From NCBI GenBank assembly GCA_029556005.1, contig JAKQGT010000166.1, forward strand, positions 1-16,644: 16,644 bases of DNA, in the 5' to 3' direction. This document shows positions 1-7,528 of the stretch, in pieces; the first letter of the stretch is position 1; each line of letters starts with the position of its first letter. The notes under the pieces are model-generated. The model saw only the letters and a program-made list of their open reading frames with translations. It ran no database searches and was not told where the DNA came from. This DNA comes from Chlamydiota bacterium. Lineage in GTDB: Bacteria > Chlamydiota > Chlamydiia > Chlamydiales > Simkaniaceae. The position numbers were made by a program, and so were the translations under genes.

Positions 1-122
1 TAGCTCTTCTCTTTTAAGAGATCCATCGATCTCAGGAGAGTATTTTTCTGGTGAACCCCAATGGAGTGGACCCAAAAAAATACTCTCCTGAGATCGATGG
101 ATCTCTTAAAAGAGAAGAGCTA
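1..122. repeat. Perfect 47-bp inverted repeat at the window edge
   Basis: Bases 1-47 are the exact reverse complement of 76-122, with a 28-base unpaired centre (48-75). The right arm lies inside good glycosyltransferase coding sequence. The left arm is only its mirror image: it carries an in-frame stop (15-17) for that gene and cuts off its N-terminal half. A perfect fold-back that starts at base 1 and destroys a gene is typical of a chimeric read or amplification artefact at a contig end. A real inverted duplication is possible but less likely. Confidence 0.9.
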
Positions 123-707
123 AAAATAAAAGATAAAGTCGTGATTGGATTTATCGGCACCTTTGGGAAATGGCATGGCGCTGAGGTGCTCACGGACTGT
201 TTTGGGAAACTCTTAAACGAGTATAGAGAAAAGATCCACCTCCTCATGATTGGAGATGGGATCATGATGTCAGAGGTTACTCAGAAGATTCATGATTACC
301 AGATGGAGAGCTGTGTGACCTTGACGGGGATGATCCCCCAATCAGAGGCACCCGAGTATTTAGCTGCCTGCGATATTTTAGCCTCTCCCCATGTTCCCAA
401 TAGCGATGGCTCCAAGTTTTTCGGTTCTCCGACAAAGCTATTCGAATACATGGCGATGGGCAAAGGGATTGTCGCTTCAGATCTCGATCAAATTGGAGAA
501 GTCCTTGAGCATAAGAAAACAGCTTACCTTGTCAAGCCAGGTGATCAAGAGGCTTTAGTCCAGGGACTCAAAGTGCTAATCGAGGATCCCGACTTGCGCC
601 AAACTTTGGGGATAAACGCCCGAGAAGAAGTCGTTAAAAATTACACCTGGAAACAACATACCCATAAAATCCTAGAAAAACTCAAAGAGCTATGTCCCTC
701 CGCCTGA
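51..707 (+). CDS. Family 4 glycosyltransferase, C-terminal part (N-terminus missing)
   Basis: The 218 readable residues are the C-terminal Rossmann half of a GT-B glycosyltransferase of family GT4, which transfers a sugar from a nucleotide-sugar donor to a glycan or lipid acceptor at the cytoplasmic face. Visible motifs are NPNGVDP at the start (the usual inter-domain linker), a first strand VIGFIGTFGKWHG at about residues 31-43, and the donor-site segment GSPTKLFEYMAMGKG at about 124-138. Members are usually 350-400 residues, so 150-180 are missing. The GTG at 51 is only the first possible codon after the fold-back and is probably not the true start. The gene overlaps the next by 16 nt, which suggests an operon with the heparinase-like gene. 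Confidence 0.85.
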   Translation: MNPNGVDPKKYSPEIDGSLKREELKIKDKVVIGFIGTFGKWHGAEVLTDCFGKLLNEYREKIHLLMIGDGIMMSEVTQKIHDYQMESCVTLTGMIPQSEAPEYLAACDILASPHVPNSDGSKFFGSPTKLFEYMAMGKGIVASDLDQIGEVLEHKKTAYLVKPGDQEALVQGLKVLIEDPDLRQTLGINAREEVVKNYTWKQHTHKILEKLKELCPSA

Positions 708-2563
708 TCAAACGCGCGCTGCGCCTCCCTCCCCATCTTGTCTTGTTGAAACTCCTCCGTATGGCGAAAAATCGTTGGCACCAGTATCGTCGGGAACAAA
801 GAGACCAAAAATATCCCACTTACTCCTCCTATAAGGGAAAACTCCATTCTTTCGTCACCCCTCCACGTGCTATTCCTCAATATACGAAAGATCTCCTGAG
901 TCACTCCTTTGATTTACTCGGGAGTGGTCCTGTAGAGGTCAAATATGGGCTCAAAGCCCCAGGTCTTGAAGGACATGTCTACCCGAGTCAAGCCGCTTTA
1001 CCTCTAAACAACCGGATCAACCCCAAAAATCTAGACTATGCGGAAAAAGTGTGGAGTCATCTCGATCCCGATTATACTCCCCTGGATTGGCAAATCGATT
1101 TTAAATCAGGATACCGCTGGGAGGAAAAAACACCCAGCCATAAAATTGCTTATGGGCACCTTCCCGGAGTCGATGTCAAAGTTCCCTGGGAGCTCGCACG
1201 CATGCAGCATCTCCCCCAACTCGCCTGGGCCTATGGAGAGACTAAAGAGGAAAAATATGTGCGGGAATTTCAAAATCAAATCCTCGATTTCATTGCCACC
1301 AATCCTCCCCGCTTTGGTGTCAACTGGAGCTGCACCATGGATGTGGGCATCCGGATAGCAAATTGGCTGATCACTTATGATTTGATGCAATGTTACGGAG
1401 CCTCTTTCTCACCAGAATTTGAAACCTTCTTCATTTCGAGTGTCTATGATCATGGGAAGCATATCATTCACCATTTAGAATGGATGCCGACGTTCCGAAG
1501 CAATCATTACTTAGCCAATATTGCTGGACTCCTTTTTGTAGGAGCCTATCTAAGCGGCTGTGAAGAATGGCTAGACTTCGCTATCGCTGAGTTTATCAAA
1601 GAAGTCCCTCTCCAGTTTCATCCAGATGGCTCTTCTTTTGAAGGGTCTACAAGTTACCACTGCCTCTCTGCACAAATCGTTGCTTATGCCTCGGCTTTAG
1701 CCATCTCCGTTAAAGGAGAGCGGTGTTTTCCTCAGGAATATTATGAACAGCTCCATAAGATGGCCCTATTTGTCCAAGATATAACTAAACCCAATGGGGC
1801 AATTGTCCAAATCGGCGACCATGATAGTGGCTATCTCTTCCGCCTTTTCCCCCCTTACGATCAACACCTCAATCGACAACTCTTAATCGATGAACTCCAC
1901 TTCAAAAGTCTCTATCCCCACCCCTTTCCCCTCTGCAAAGAACCCTCACACACGTTCATCTCGGGGGATTTAACTCTATTAAAAGAGACCTTTCCTAAAA
2001 CACAGATTGCCTTTCCTTATAAAAAAGAAAGGATCGATTGTAGGGCTTACCCCGATTTTGGGATGTATATCTATCGTAGTCCCCATCTCTTTCTATCAGT
2101 ACGCGTCGGATCGATTGGCCATTTGGGGCGAGGAGGTCATGCCCATAACGACCAACTCAGTGTTGAACTCGTCATCGATGGAAAAGAAATAGTCGTCGAT
2201 CCAGGAACCTATCTCTATACACCGCTTCCGAAAAGGAGGAATGATTATCGCTCCGTCACAGCCCATTTCGCCCCCCAAATTTTGGAGAAAGAGCCGAGTG
2301 GGATTGAATCAGGAGTGTTTATCCTAGATAGAGATCCTAAAGGAAAATGCCTCCATTTTGATCGCCACACCTTTTTAGGGATGCATACAGGTTATGGTTT
2401 CCCCGTCTATCGTTTGATTCAGTTAGGGGATCAGATTGTCATTACTGATTATTCTACTAAAGATCCCCTTGTTCCCCTCGAAAAGGTCCTCAAACAGGTA
2501 CAACAGGTCCCCTTTTCTCCCGGTTATGGAATGATTAATTATGAAAATAACAATCATTGTTGA
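692..2563 (+). CDS. Heparinase II/III-like polysaccharide lyase family protein
   Basis: This 623-residue protein has the two-part layout of the heparinase II/III (alginate lyase-like) family. An N-terminal alpha/alpha toroid region is followed by a C-terminal beta-sandwich beginning near residue 450. The family hallmark GRGGHAHNDQLSVEL near residues 475-490 is followed by a GKEIVVDPGTYLYT segment. The helical part contains RSNHYLANIAGLL near residue 270. Family members cleave uronic-acid polysaccharides, and many are encoded in polysaccharide biosynthesis loci, where they may trim the product. No clear signal peptide is seen; the first 30 residues are basic. The 3' end overlaps the next gene by 23 nt, and the last few codons fall where base composition drops, so the extreme C-terminus may have been recombined. 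The substrate cannot be told. Confidence 0.85.
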   Translation: MSLRLIKRALRLPPHLVLLKLLRMAKNRWHQYRREQRDQKYPTYSSYKGKLHSFVTPPRAIPQYTKDLLSHSFDLLGSGPVEVKYGLKAPGLEGHVYPSQAALPLNNRINPKNLDYAEKVWSHLDPDYTPLDWQIDFKSGYRWEEKTPSHKIAYGHLPGVDVKVPWELARMQHLPQLAWAYGETKEEKYVREFQNQILDFIATNPPRFGVNWSCTMDVGIRIANWLITYDLMQCYGASFSPEFETFFISSVYDHGKHIIHHLEWMPTFRSNHYLANIAGLLFVGAYLSGCEEWLDFAIAEFIKEVPLQFHPDGSSFEGSTSYHCLSAQIVAYASALAISVKGERCFPQEYYEQLHKMALFVQDITKPNGAIVQIGDHDSGYLFRLFPPYDQHLNRQLLIDELHFKSLYPHPFPLCKEPSHTFISGDLTLLKETFPKTQIAFPYKKERIDCRAYPDFGMYIYRSPHLFLSVRVGSIGHLGRGGHAHNDQLSVELVIDGKEIVVDPGTYLYTPLPKRRNDYRSVTAHFAPQILEKEPSGIESGVFILDRDPKGKCLHFDRHTFLGMHTGYGFPVYRLIQLGDQIVITDYSTKDPLVPLEKVLKQVQQVPFSPGYGMINYENNNHC

Positions 2564-3206
2564 TGCTTTTCGTGCTTTTGCCACTGCATCATATGCATTA
2601 GAGAAAGACCCCCAAAATTATTACTTAACAAACTCTTGTGTATCTGTTTCTCAACTGGCCCAATCCGCTCATGATCCCCTACTTATTGGAAAACCAGAAA
2701 TCGGTTCTATACTTACCTACCACATTCCCAACTCCCCTACAAGAGTAAAGGAAACTCCTATTTTAGGAAGAGATGTGATCCATCGAACAGCAGCAGGCGC
2801 TTTAGGAATTTTAAAAGCAACCGATGCTGACCTGATCTTAGGTGCGAGTTTTGTAAATGCAGATGCAACTGCAGCCTATGTTCGCTTGTACAAAGGAGCC
2901 CAAGTAAAAATTGTTCCCATGGGACATGAGGGAACAACACCCTCATTTGAAGATGACCTCTGTGCAGAATATATTGATTCTCTCATTAGAAATGAGTGGA
3001 AGGATCTAAGCCCATTTATCGACAAACTCAAAGATGGGCCTGGCAAGTATTTTTTTGGGGAAGATCAATGGCAATACCCCAAAGAAGACTTTGATTTGTG
3101 TATAAAAACAAGACGTTTTCCTTATGTTATTGTTGCAAAGATACAAGGAAACTACGCATGTTTAAAAAGGGTAGATGTTCAACTTCCTCAACCATATCAA
3201 GTATAA
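2541..3206 (+). CDS. ComB-like protein (2-phosphosulfolactate phosphatase family)
   Basis: The 221-residue protein follows the ComB pattern. It opens with a hydrophobic strand and VDAFRAFATA (ComB: DVFRA..T), then an IPNSPTRV segment near 57-65. A basic-hydrophobic strand with HRTAAGA stands where ComB has its TTNGT turn, GASFVNADATA is near 105-115, and FEDDLCAEYIDSLI is near 140-153 (ComB: EDdlcAG). ComB is an Mg-dependent phosphatase of coenzyme M synthesis acting on 2-phosphosulfolactate. Many bacterial homologues lack that pathway, and nothing here suggests coenzyme M, so the substrate is unknown. The start overlaps the heparinase gene by 23 nt. The 3' end overlaps the convergent deacetylase-like gene by 80 nt. 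It is AT-rich, like the operon it faces and unlike the gene before it. Confidence 0.72.
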   Translation: MKITIIVDAFRAFATASYALEKDPQNYYLTNSCVSVSQLAQSAHDPLLIGKPEIGSILTYHIPNSPTRVKETPILGRDVIHRTAAGALGILKATDADLILGASFVNADATAAYVRLYKGAQVKIVPMGHEGTTPSFEDDLCAEYIDSLIRNEWKDLSPFIDKLKDGPGKYFFGEDQWQYPKEDFDLCIKTRRFPYVIVAKIQGNYACLKRVDVQLPQPYQV

Positions 3207-3846
3207 GATCCCGAATCCCACGACCTTTCCATTTAAGTGCATTAAGCTTTTGCTTTGTCATAGTATTCCAATCTTCACGACTAGTAATCTTCTTAATTTT
3301 GACCATATAATCAAAAACCGGAGTATTTAATGCAAAATGCATGGGATGAATCACAAGAACCTTAACTCCCTCTTGGAGAAGCCTTTTTCTTAATGAATCA
3401 TCCACCTCAAGAGAATGCTTATGCCATAAATACCCCCCATCTTCCATAAAAATAGGAACTTCCAGAAATCCAAAACGATCTCTAAAAGGAGAAATAACTT
3501 CTAAATCACTACAAACGTTAGAGGAAATGCGCATTCCCGCTTCAGCCATGGCTTGTTTCGATTGATTACAGGTTTTAAAACGATGGCACCGAAACACAGG
3601 ACAATTATGAGGAAGAGCCATCACATAATCTACAACTTGATTAATTGTAGATCCATGAGATGACTCCGAATCAAAGTAAGGATGCAGTCCTACCTCTAAT
3701 TCACTTAAACAAGCTTCAACTCTAGAAGAGCGATGAGTAATAAAAACAGTAGGGTTGATCTTTCTCTTTTGAAAAAAATCTAACGTTTCTTCAATCGCCG
3801 GCTCTGGGGCCCAATCCAAATCTAATGTAATAATTAGCCCCTTCAT
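3127..3846 (-). CDS. WbmS-like polysaccharide deacetylase-fold protein
   Basis: This 239-residue protein opens with TLDLDWAPEPAIEETLDFF, the Asp-rich first strand of NodB-type deacetylases. It continues with NPTVFITHRSS near 32-42, EVGLHPYF near 51-58, and a CHRFK turn near 86-90 in the place of the usual R(S/C)H motif. An EVPIFMEDGGYLWH segment follows near 125-138, and VLVIHPMHFALN near 164-175 is probably the second metal-site strand. This matches the WbmS group found in O-antigen and capsule loci. A role in de-N- or de-O-acetylating a sugar or lipid-linked glycan is likely but untested. It is translationally coupled to the radical SAM gene through an ATGA overlap and is the last gene of the minus-strand operon. 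Its tail overlaps the convergent ComB-like gene by 80 nt, and no terminator hairpin is seen there. Confidence 0.72.
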   Translation of the reverse strand: MKGLIITLDLDWAPEPAIEETLDFFQKRKINPTVFITHRSSRVEACLSELEVGLHPYFDSESSHGSTINQVVDYVMALPHNCPVFRCHRFKTCNQSKQAMAEAGMRISSNVCSDLEVISPFRDRFGFLEVPIFMEDGGYLWHKHSLEVDDSLRKRLLQEGVKVLVIHPMHFALNTPVFDYMVKIKKITSREDWNTMTKQKLNALKWKGRGIRDLILDMVEEVEHLPFLNMRSFLVSLQQ

Positions 3847-4766
3847 CGCAGGATCTCATGAAACTGTTTAAAACGCCTTTCATCAATATCATGACGCAAA
3901 AAAAGCTCTTCCATAGAAGAATAACTGCGAAGATCCTCTGTCCGCTGACTCGTTGTCCAGGAATCCCCATCTCTCATGTATTGGGCATTCCCATAAGATA
4001 AAATGTTAAAAAGAGAGGCATTCATCTCTCTATTATCTTTAAAGTGCAATTGAGTACCTCTTCCATGCAAAGCTTCCCTTGCATGGGCGGCAAAAGAGTT
4101 AAACACCTCTTGAGAAATAGCATGCTTCTGATCTTTTTCTGGAGCATCGTAAGACATGTACTGGTAAAACTTCCACCGCGCTACTTTTCCTTTTGCTTCT
4201 TCAATTGCATTCAAAATAAAGCTCAATTCATTTGCCAGAGACATGTGATTTTTTTGGCTTATTACACTGTGAAGTTTCAATTCAATACCACATTTCGTAA
4301 GACGGCTACAGACATGGACAATACGATCGAAATACTGATGAAATTTCTGATTATTTCTTCCAATAGAAGTCAAAAAGTTATCTTGGGCTCCATCAATTGT
4401 GACAGCAACCATATCGACAACACCTTCCATCTCAGAAATCACATTTTCATCTAAAAATGTGCCGTTGGTGTACACTTCGATTTCTAGATTTTTTGCTGGG
4501 TCTTTGCTTTTATACTGACGGATATGACGGAGGAGTTCAATAAATCCGCTAGGGGGACGTTTTCCAAAAATTACAACTTCTCCTCCTGACAGTGTTAATC
4601 TTCGAAAATTTAACCTCTCATACAGATGGGAAATAAATTCCTTCTTTGCCTCTAAATCAAGCTCTGCTCTGAGTTGATGAGACGCATTTTCCAAGACACA
4701 ATAGCTACAACTTAAATTACACCGATTTGTAACCATCCAGTACCCTTTATAATAAGTTTGCGACAA
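3843..4766 (-). CDS. Viperin-like radical SAM enzyme
   Basis: The 307-residue protein binds a 4Fe-4S cluster through C16, C20 and C23 (CNLSCSYC, spacing CX3CX2C) and has LSGGE at 59-63 for SAM. Later motifs parallel viperin, which converts CTP to ddhCTP: a TNGTF strand at 100-104, DMVAVTIDG then SIGR ending at 137 (viperin: DILAISCD...LIGR), KLHSVI at 164-169 (viperin: KINSVI), RWKFYQ at 197-202 (viperin: RWKVFQ), and NREMNAS at 245-251 (viperin: NQKMKDSY). The viperin Tyr of SY is not preserved. The start is TTG, supported by AGGAG seven nucleotides upstream that overlaps the preceding stop codon. The gene is fifth in a glycan operon, 10 nt after the GT4-HAD gene and coupled (ATGA) to the WbmS-like gene. 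It may act on a nucleotide or nucleotide-sugar. A generic MoaA-like maturase is the alternative. Confidence 0.8.
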   Translation of the reverse strand: MSQTYYKGYWMVTNRCNLSCSYCVLENASHQLRAELDLEAKKEFISHLYERLNFRRLTLSGGEVVIFGKRPPSGFIELLRHIRQYKSKDPAKNLEIEVYTNGTFLDENVISEMEGVVDMVAVTIDGAQDNFLTSIGRNNQKFHQYFDRIVHVCSRLTKCGIELKLHSVISQKNHMSLANELSFILNAIEEAKGKVARWKFYQYMSYDAPEKDQKHAISQEVFNSFAAHAREALHGRGTQLHFKDNREMNASLFNILSYGNAQYMRDGDSWTTSQRTEDLRSYSSMEELFLRHDIDERRFKQFHEILR

Positions 4767-4776
4767 ATATTATCTC

Positions 4777-6411
4777 CTAAATAGTTGAAAATTCATTGAT
4801 TAATACCCCATCAAAATAGCGAATAAGCTCCTTATCACTAGGTCCATCTCCAAAAACTTGCACTCTTCCAGACCAACGAATGTGATTTAATAAACGATGA
4901 ACGGCACGTAATTTAGAAGCTTCCCATGGCAAGATAAAGGTTTCACCTTCATAACGTTCTATCCGATGGCCCATAAGTAATTGAGAAGTGTCTCTACAAA
5001 CTACCTGTAAAATTTGACCATCATATTCTATCAATCTATAGTCTGAAATAATTTTGCTAAGAGCTTCAACCTGATCCGACAGCAATGGAGTAACCCACAA
5101 AGTTTTTCCTTCACCATCCGATACTACCCCCCCACTATAACTTATGATCCAATCTACCTGAAGACCATAGGCAGCTATTTTTTTTAAAATGTCTTCAACG
5201 CCTCTTGCTGTACAAATCACTCGAAAGGGAAATCTTTTAAAAGAATCAAAGGATCTTTTAGTTCTTTCTTCATCATATTTATGGTAAAGAGTTCCATCAA
5301 AATCACTGATTGCTAGCATTTCCTTACGAAAAATCTTTGCAAGTAAGAGTCGAGATAAAAAGCGTTCATTAAAAAGAAATCCAATCTCAAGAGATTTTCG
5401 AGATAAACTCTCATAGCAAGAAATCATCGTTTCAATATGCAAAATCACCTCATCATCCTCATCAACAAAATGGATGTAAGGGGCACCTTCTAAAAATTCA
5501 GCAGCAGCATTTCCAGCTCGCTTCACAATATTCGGAAGCCCAGCAGCTAACGTCTCAAAAATTGCCCTACCAAAAGTCTCACATTTAGCCATTGATAAAT
5601 GGAAGTGCTTGTCGTTTAAATAAATATAAAGGTGCTCATGAGAGACATAACCAAGAAAATGAACAGAGTCTTGTAAATTCAAAAACCTTACTTCTTTGAT
5701 AAGAGTTTTAAAATATTTTTGATCTTGGATAGGACCAATAAGAGCAAGAGTGCTCCCTAAAAAATGCTGGCGTAATTTTGCAAAAAGCCGAATTAAACCT
5801 ATCGTATCTTTTTGGGGTTTAATACTTCCTAGGGAACAAAATCGAATCGGCTCTTGAAGTGAACGTAGATGAGGGTTTAAAGCAGTTGTTTCTACTCCAC
5901 GTGGGACAACATAAATGGATTCTTCAGGAACTGAATATTCTTTTAAGAGTTGCTCTTTTTCGAAATAACTCGGTGTAAGAATATTTCTGGCATTTGCCAA
6001 GACATTTTGTTCTCTTTCAAAATATTGATCAGGAACATTTTCACCAGAGAGTCTATAGGAAGGAGTTAAAAACATCGGAAACGTCCACACTTCTTTATCT
6101 GGGCTTAAGGGAAAATTGACTTGCCCAAATTGCATCGAGATATGCGCAAAAATAATATGGGTAAACTCTTTTTCTACTTCTTTGACTTTTTCTCCAATAA
6201 AATCAGCATTAGTGAGACGTCTGATAAAACGATTCGAGGAATTATTGGGATAGTGAAAATGCCATCGGACACTCTCCTCTCTTTCACCTCCAAATTGCAT
6301 AATGCTTAAGGAAGATTTCAACTCGCGTCTTAGAGTACTCACCAAACGAGCACCTCCATCACGTTGTGCCATATCAGGACTGCATTTTTCAGTTACAAGA
6401 AGCACTTTCAC
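4777..6411 (-). CDS. GT4 glycosyltransferase fused to HAD phosphatase
   Basis: From the GTG at 6411 this is a 544-residue fusion. The N-terminal part is a GT-B glycosyltransferase: MKVLLVTEKCSPDMAQRDGG at the start, IYVVPRGVE at about 166-174, CSLGSIKPQKDT at about 192-203, and an E-X7-E donor motif at 278-286 (ETFGRAIFE). The C-terminal part from about 365 is a Cof/sucrose-phosphatase-like HAD domain with nucleophile motif DFDGTLY at 370-376 and the metal motif GDGPSDKE at 521-528. The order GT4 then HAD recalls sucrose-phosphate synthase/phosphatase fusions, so it may transfer to a sugar phosphate and then dephosphorylate it. An upstream in-frame start at 6507 would add 32 residues lying wholly inside the preceding gene. 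The GTG has AAGGA 11 nt upstream and begins at the typical first strand, so it is preferred. It overlaps the preceding gene by 23 nt. Confidence 0.85.
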   Translation of the reverse strand: MKVLLVTEKCSPDMAQRDGGARLVSTLRRELKSSLSIMQFGGEREESVRWHFHYPNNSSNRFIRRLTNADFIGEKVKEVEKEFTHIIFAHISMQFGQVNFPLSPDKEVWTFPMFLTPSYRLSGENVPDQYFEREQNVLANARNILTPSYFEKEQLLKEYSVPEESIYVVPRGVETTALNPHLRSLQEPIRFCSLGSIKPQKDTIGLIRLFAKLRQHFLGSTLALIGPIQDQKYFKTLIKEVRFLNLQDSVHFLGYVSHEHLYIYLNDKHFHLSMAKCETFGRAIFETLAAGLPNIVKRAGNAAAEFLEGAPYIHFVDEDDEVILHIETMISCYESLSRKSLEIGFLFNERFLSRLLLAKIFRKEMLAISDFDGTLYHKYDEERTKRSFDSFKRFPFRVICTARGVEDILKKIAAYGLQVDWIISYSGGVVSDGEGKTLWVTPLLSDQVEALSKIISDYRLIEYDGQILQVVCRDTSQLLMGHRIERYEGETFILPWEASKLRAVHRLLNHIRWSGRVQVFGDGPSDKELIRYFDGVLINEFSTI

Positions 6412-7480
6412 GTCTAAACAAATCCTTGTATTGAGCAAAAATATGGCTCCAACAGTAAGTAGGATCGAATTTCCCCTTACTAGGCAGGTTTTGAAGTGTT
6501 TGAGCAATCACTTTTACTATTTGCTCTTCTGGAAAAAGATCAACAAGTATTCCCTTATCACCCTTCACAATTTCTGGTAAAGCTCCACTATTTCCAGCAA
6601 TCACAAAAGTCCCAGCAGTCAAAGCTTCTAGAATTGAACGCCCCATTCCTTCCGAATGAATATAACGCCCCCCAGGAACTGATGTAAGAACATCTCCACT
6701 TAGTTGTATATAGACATCTGCGTTAGCAATCTCCTGGCAAGTTTTCTGATTATTTAATACCCCAAGAAATGTGACACTTCCCAAAAGATTAATTTCTTGT
6801 GCAAAAGCTTTCACTTCATCCAGCAACGGTCCGTCACCTGCTAATCTCACATTTAATGAAAAACCTATTTTTACAAGCTCCTTTATTATCCGGAGAAAAA
6901 GTTTATGATTTTTGTAGGGAACAAAACGAGCTGCGGAAAAGATGCGTAGCGGAGAACTCACCTTTTTTTTTCCTGATTTTAAAGCCTCGCTATTGACTCC
7001 TCCAACAGATCGAAAAAAAGAACAAGTAATGCCTAAATCACGTAGGCGACTTTCTGTATATACTGAATTCGTAATGAGTACATCTATCGATTGATTAAGT
7101 ACTTTAACCCAATAACGCTGTCTTAAAAAATGATCCAAAATATGGTTCTTGACTAAGGGAGCTTTTAAGATTTCATTTCCCCCTGTCCTATAAAGGAATA
7201 ATGCATTAGGAAATTGATTTCTGATTTCCTCTAGTTCTTCAATCCAGCGCCCGCTATTAAAAAAAACAATCTCAGGATTAAAATGATGATAGTTGATTGC
7301 CTCTCCCGTTTCTTTAAATACAAGGGTATCTCTTCCATCTTTATCTTTAGAAACCACATCTAATAATGGAAACTGTAAGTGATCTTTAAAATAATCGATA
7401 AAATACCCTCCATGCATCTCCATTCCTCCTGAAAGGGGAGGCAAACGATCTGCAAAAAATAAAATCCCTCTTTTCTTCAT
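6389..7480 (-). CDS. Family 4 glycosyltransferase
   Basis: The 363 residues form a complete GT-B protein. It begins MKKRGILFFADRLPPLSGGM, with the glycine-rich acceptor-side loop (SGGMEMHGG) at about residues 17-25. The linker FRSVGGVNSE is at about 158-167, followed by RIFSAARFVPYKNH and VRLAGDGPLLDEV. The C-terminal donor site has the E-X7-E motif EGMGRSILE and GNSGALPEIV at about 300-309. It probably transfers a hexose or modified sugar from a nucleotide donor onto the lipid-linked glycan in the cytoplasm; donor and linkage cannot be read from sequence. It is third in the minus-strand operon, 48 nt after the ABC transporter, and its last 23 nt overlap the GT4-HAD gene. Its Shine-Dalgarno sequence is weak (AGAG), which may mean translation depends on the upstream gene. 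Confidence 0.85.
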   Translation of the reverse strand: MKKRGILFFADRLPPLSGGMEMHGGYFIDYFKDHLQFPLLDVVSKDKDGRDTLVFKETGEAINYHHFNPEIVFFNSGRWIEELEEIRNQFPNALFLYRTGGNEILKAPLVKNHILDHFLRQRYWVKVLNQSIDVLITNSVYTESRLRDLGITCSFFRSVGGVNSEALKSGKKKVSSPLRIFSAARFVPYKNHKLFLRIIKELVKIGFSLNVRLAGDGPLLDEVKAFAQEINLLGSVTFLGVLNNQKTCQEIANADVYIQLSGDVLTSVPGGRYIHSEGMGRSILEALTAGTFVIAGNSGALPEIVKGDKGILVDLFPEEQIVKVIAQTLQNLPSKGKFDPTYCWSHIFAQYKDLFRRESASCN

Positions 7481-7528
7481 CGCTACTACTCTAAAAAACC
7501 AAAAGTAAGAATGCTACAAAAGAAATTA

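Noticed and set aside
32..265. Minus-strand open frame at the left edge
   Set aside because: It is the mirror of the glycosyltransferase coding sequence, lengthened by the fold-back repeat, and has no recognisable protein features.
6412..6507. Upstream 32-codon extension of the GT4-HAD protein
   Set aside because: It lies wholly within the preceding glycosyltransferase gene, adds a hydrophobic stretch not expected in GT4 enzymes, and the GTG at 6411 begins at the normal first beta strand.
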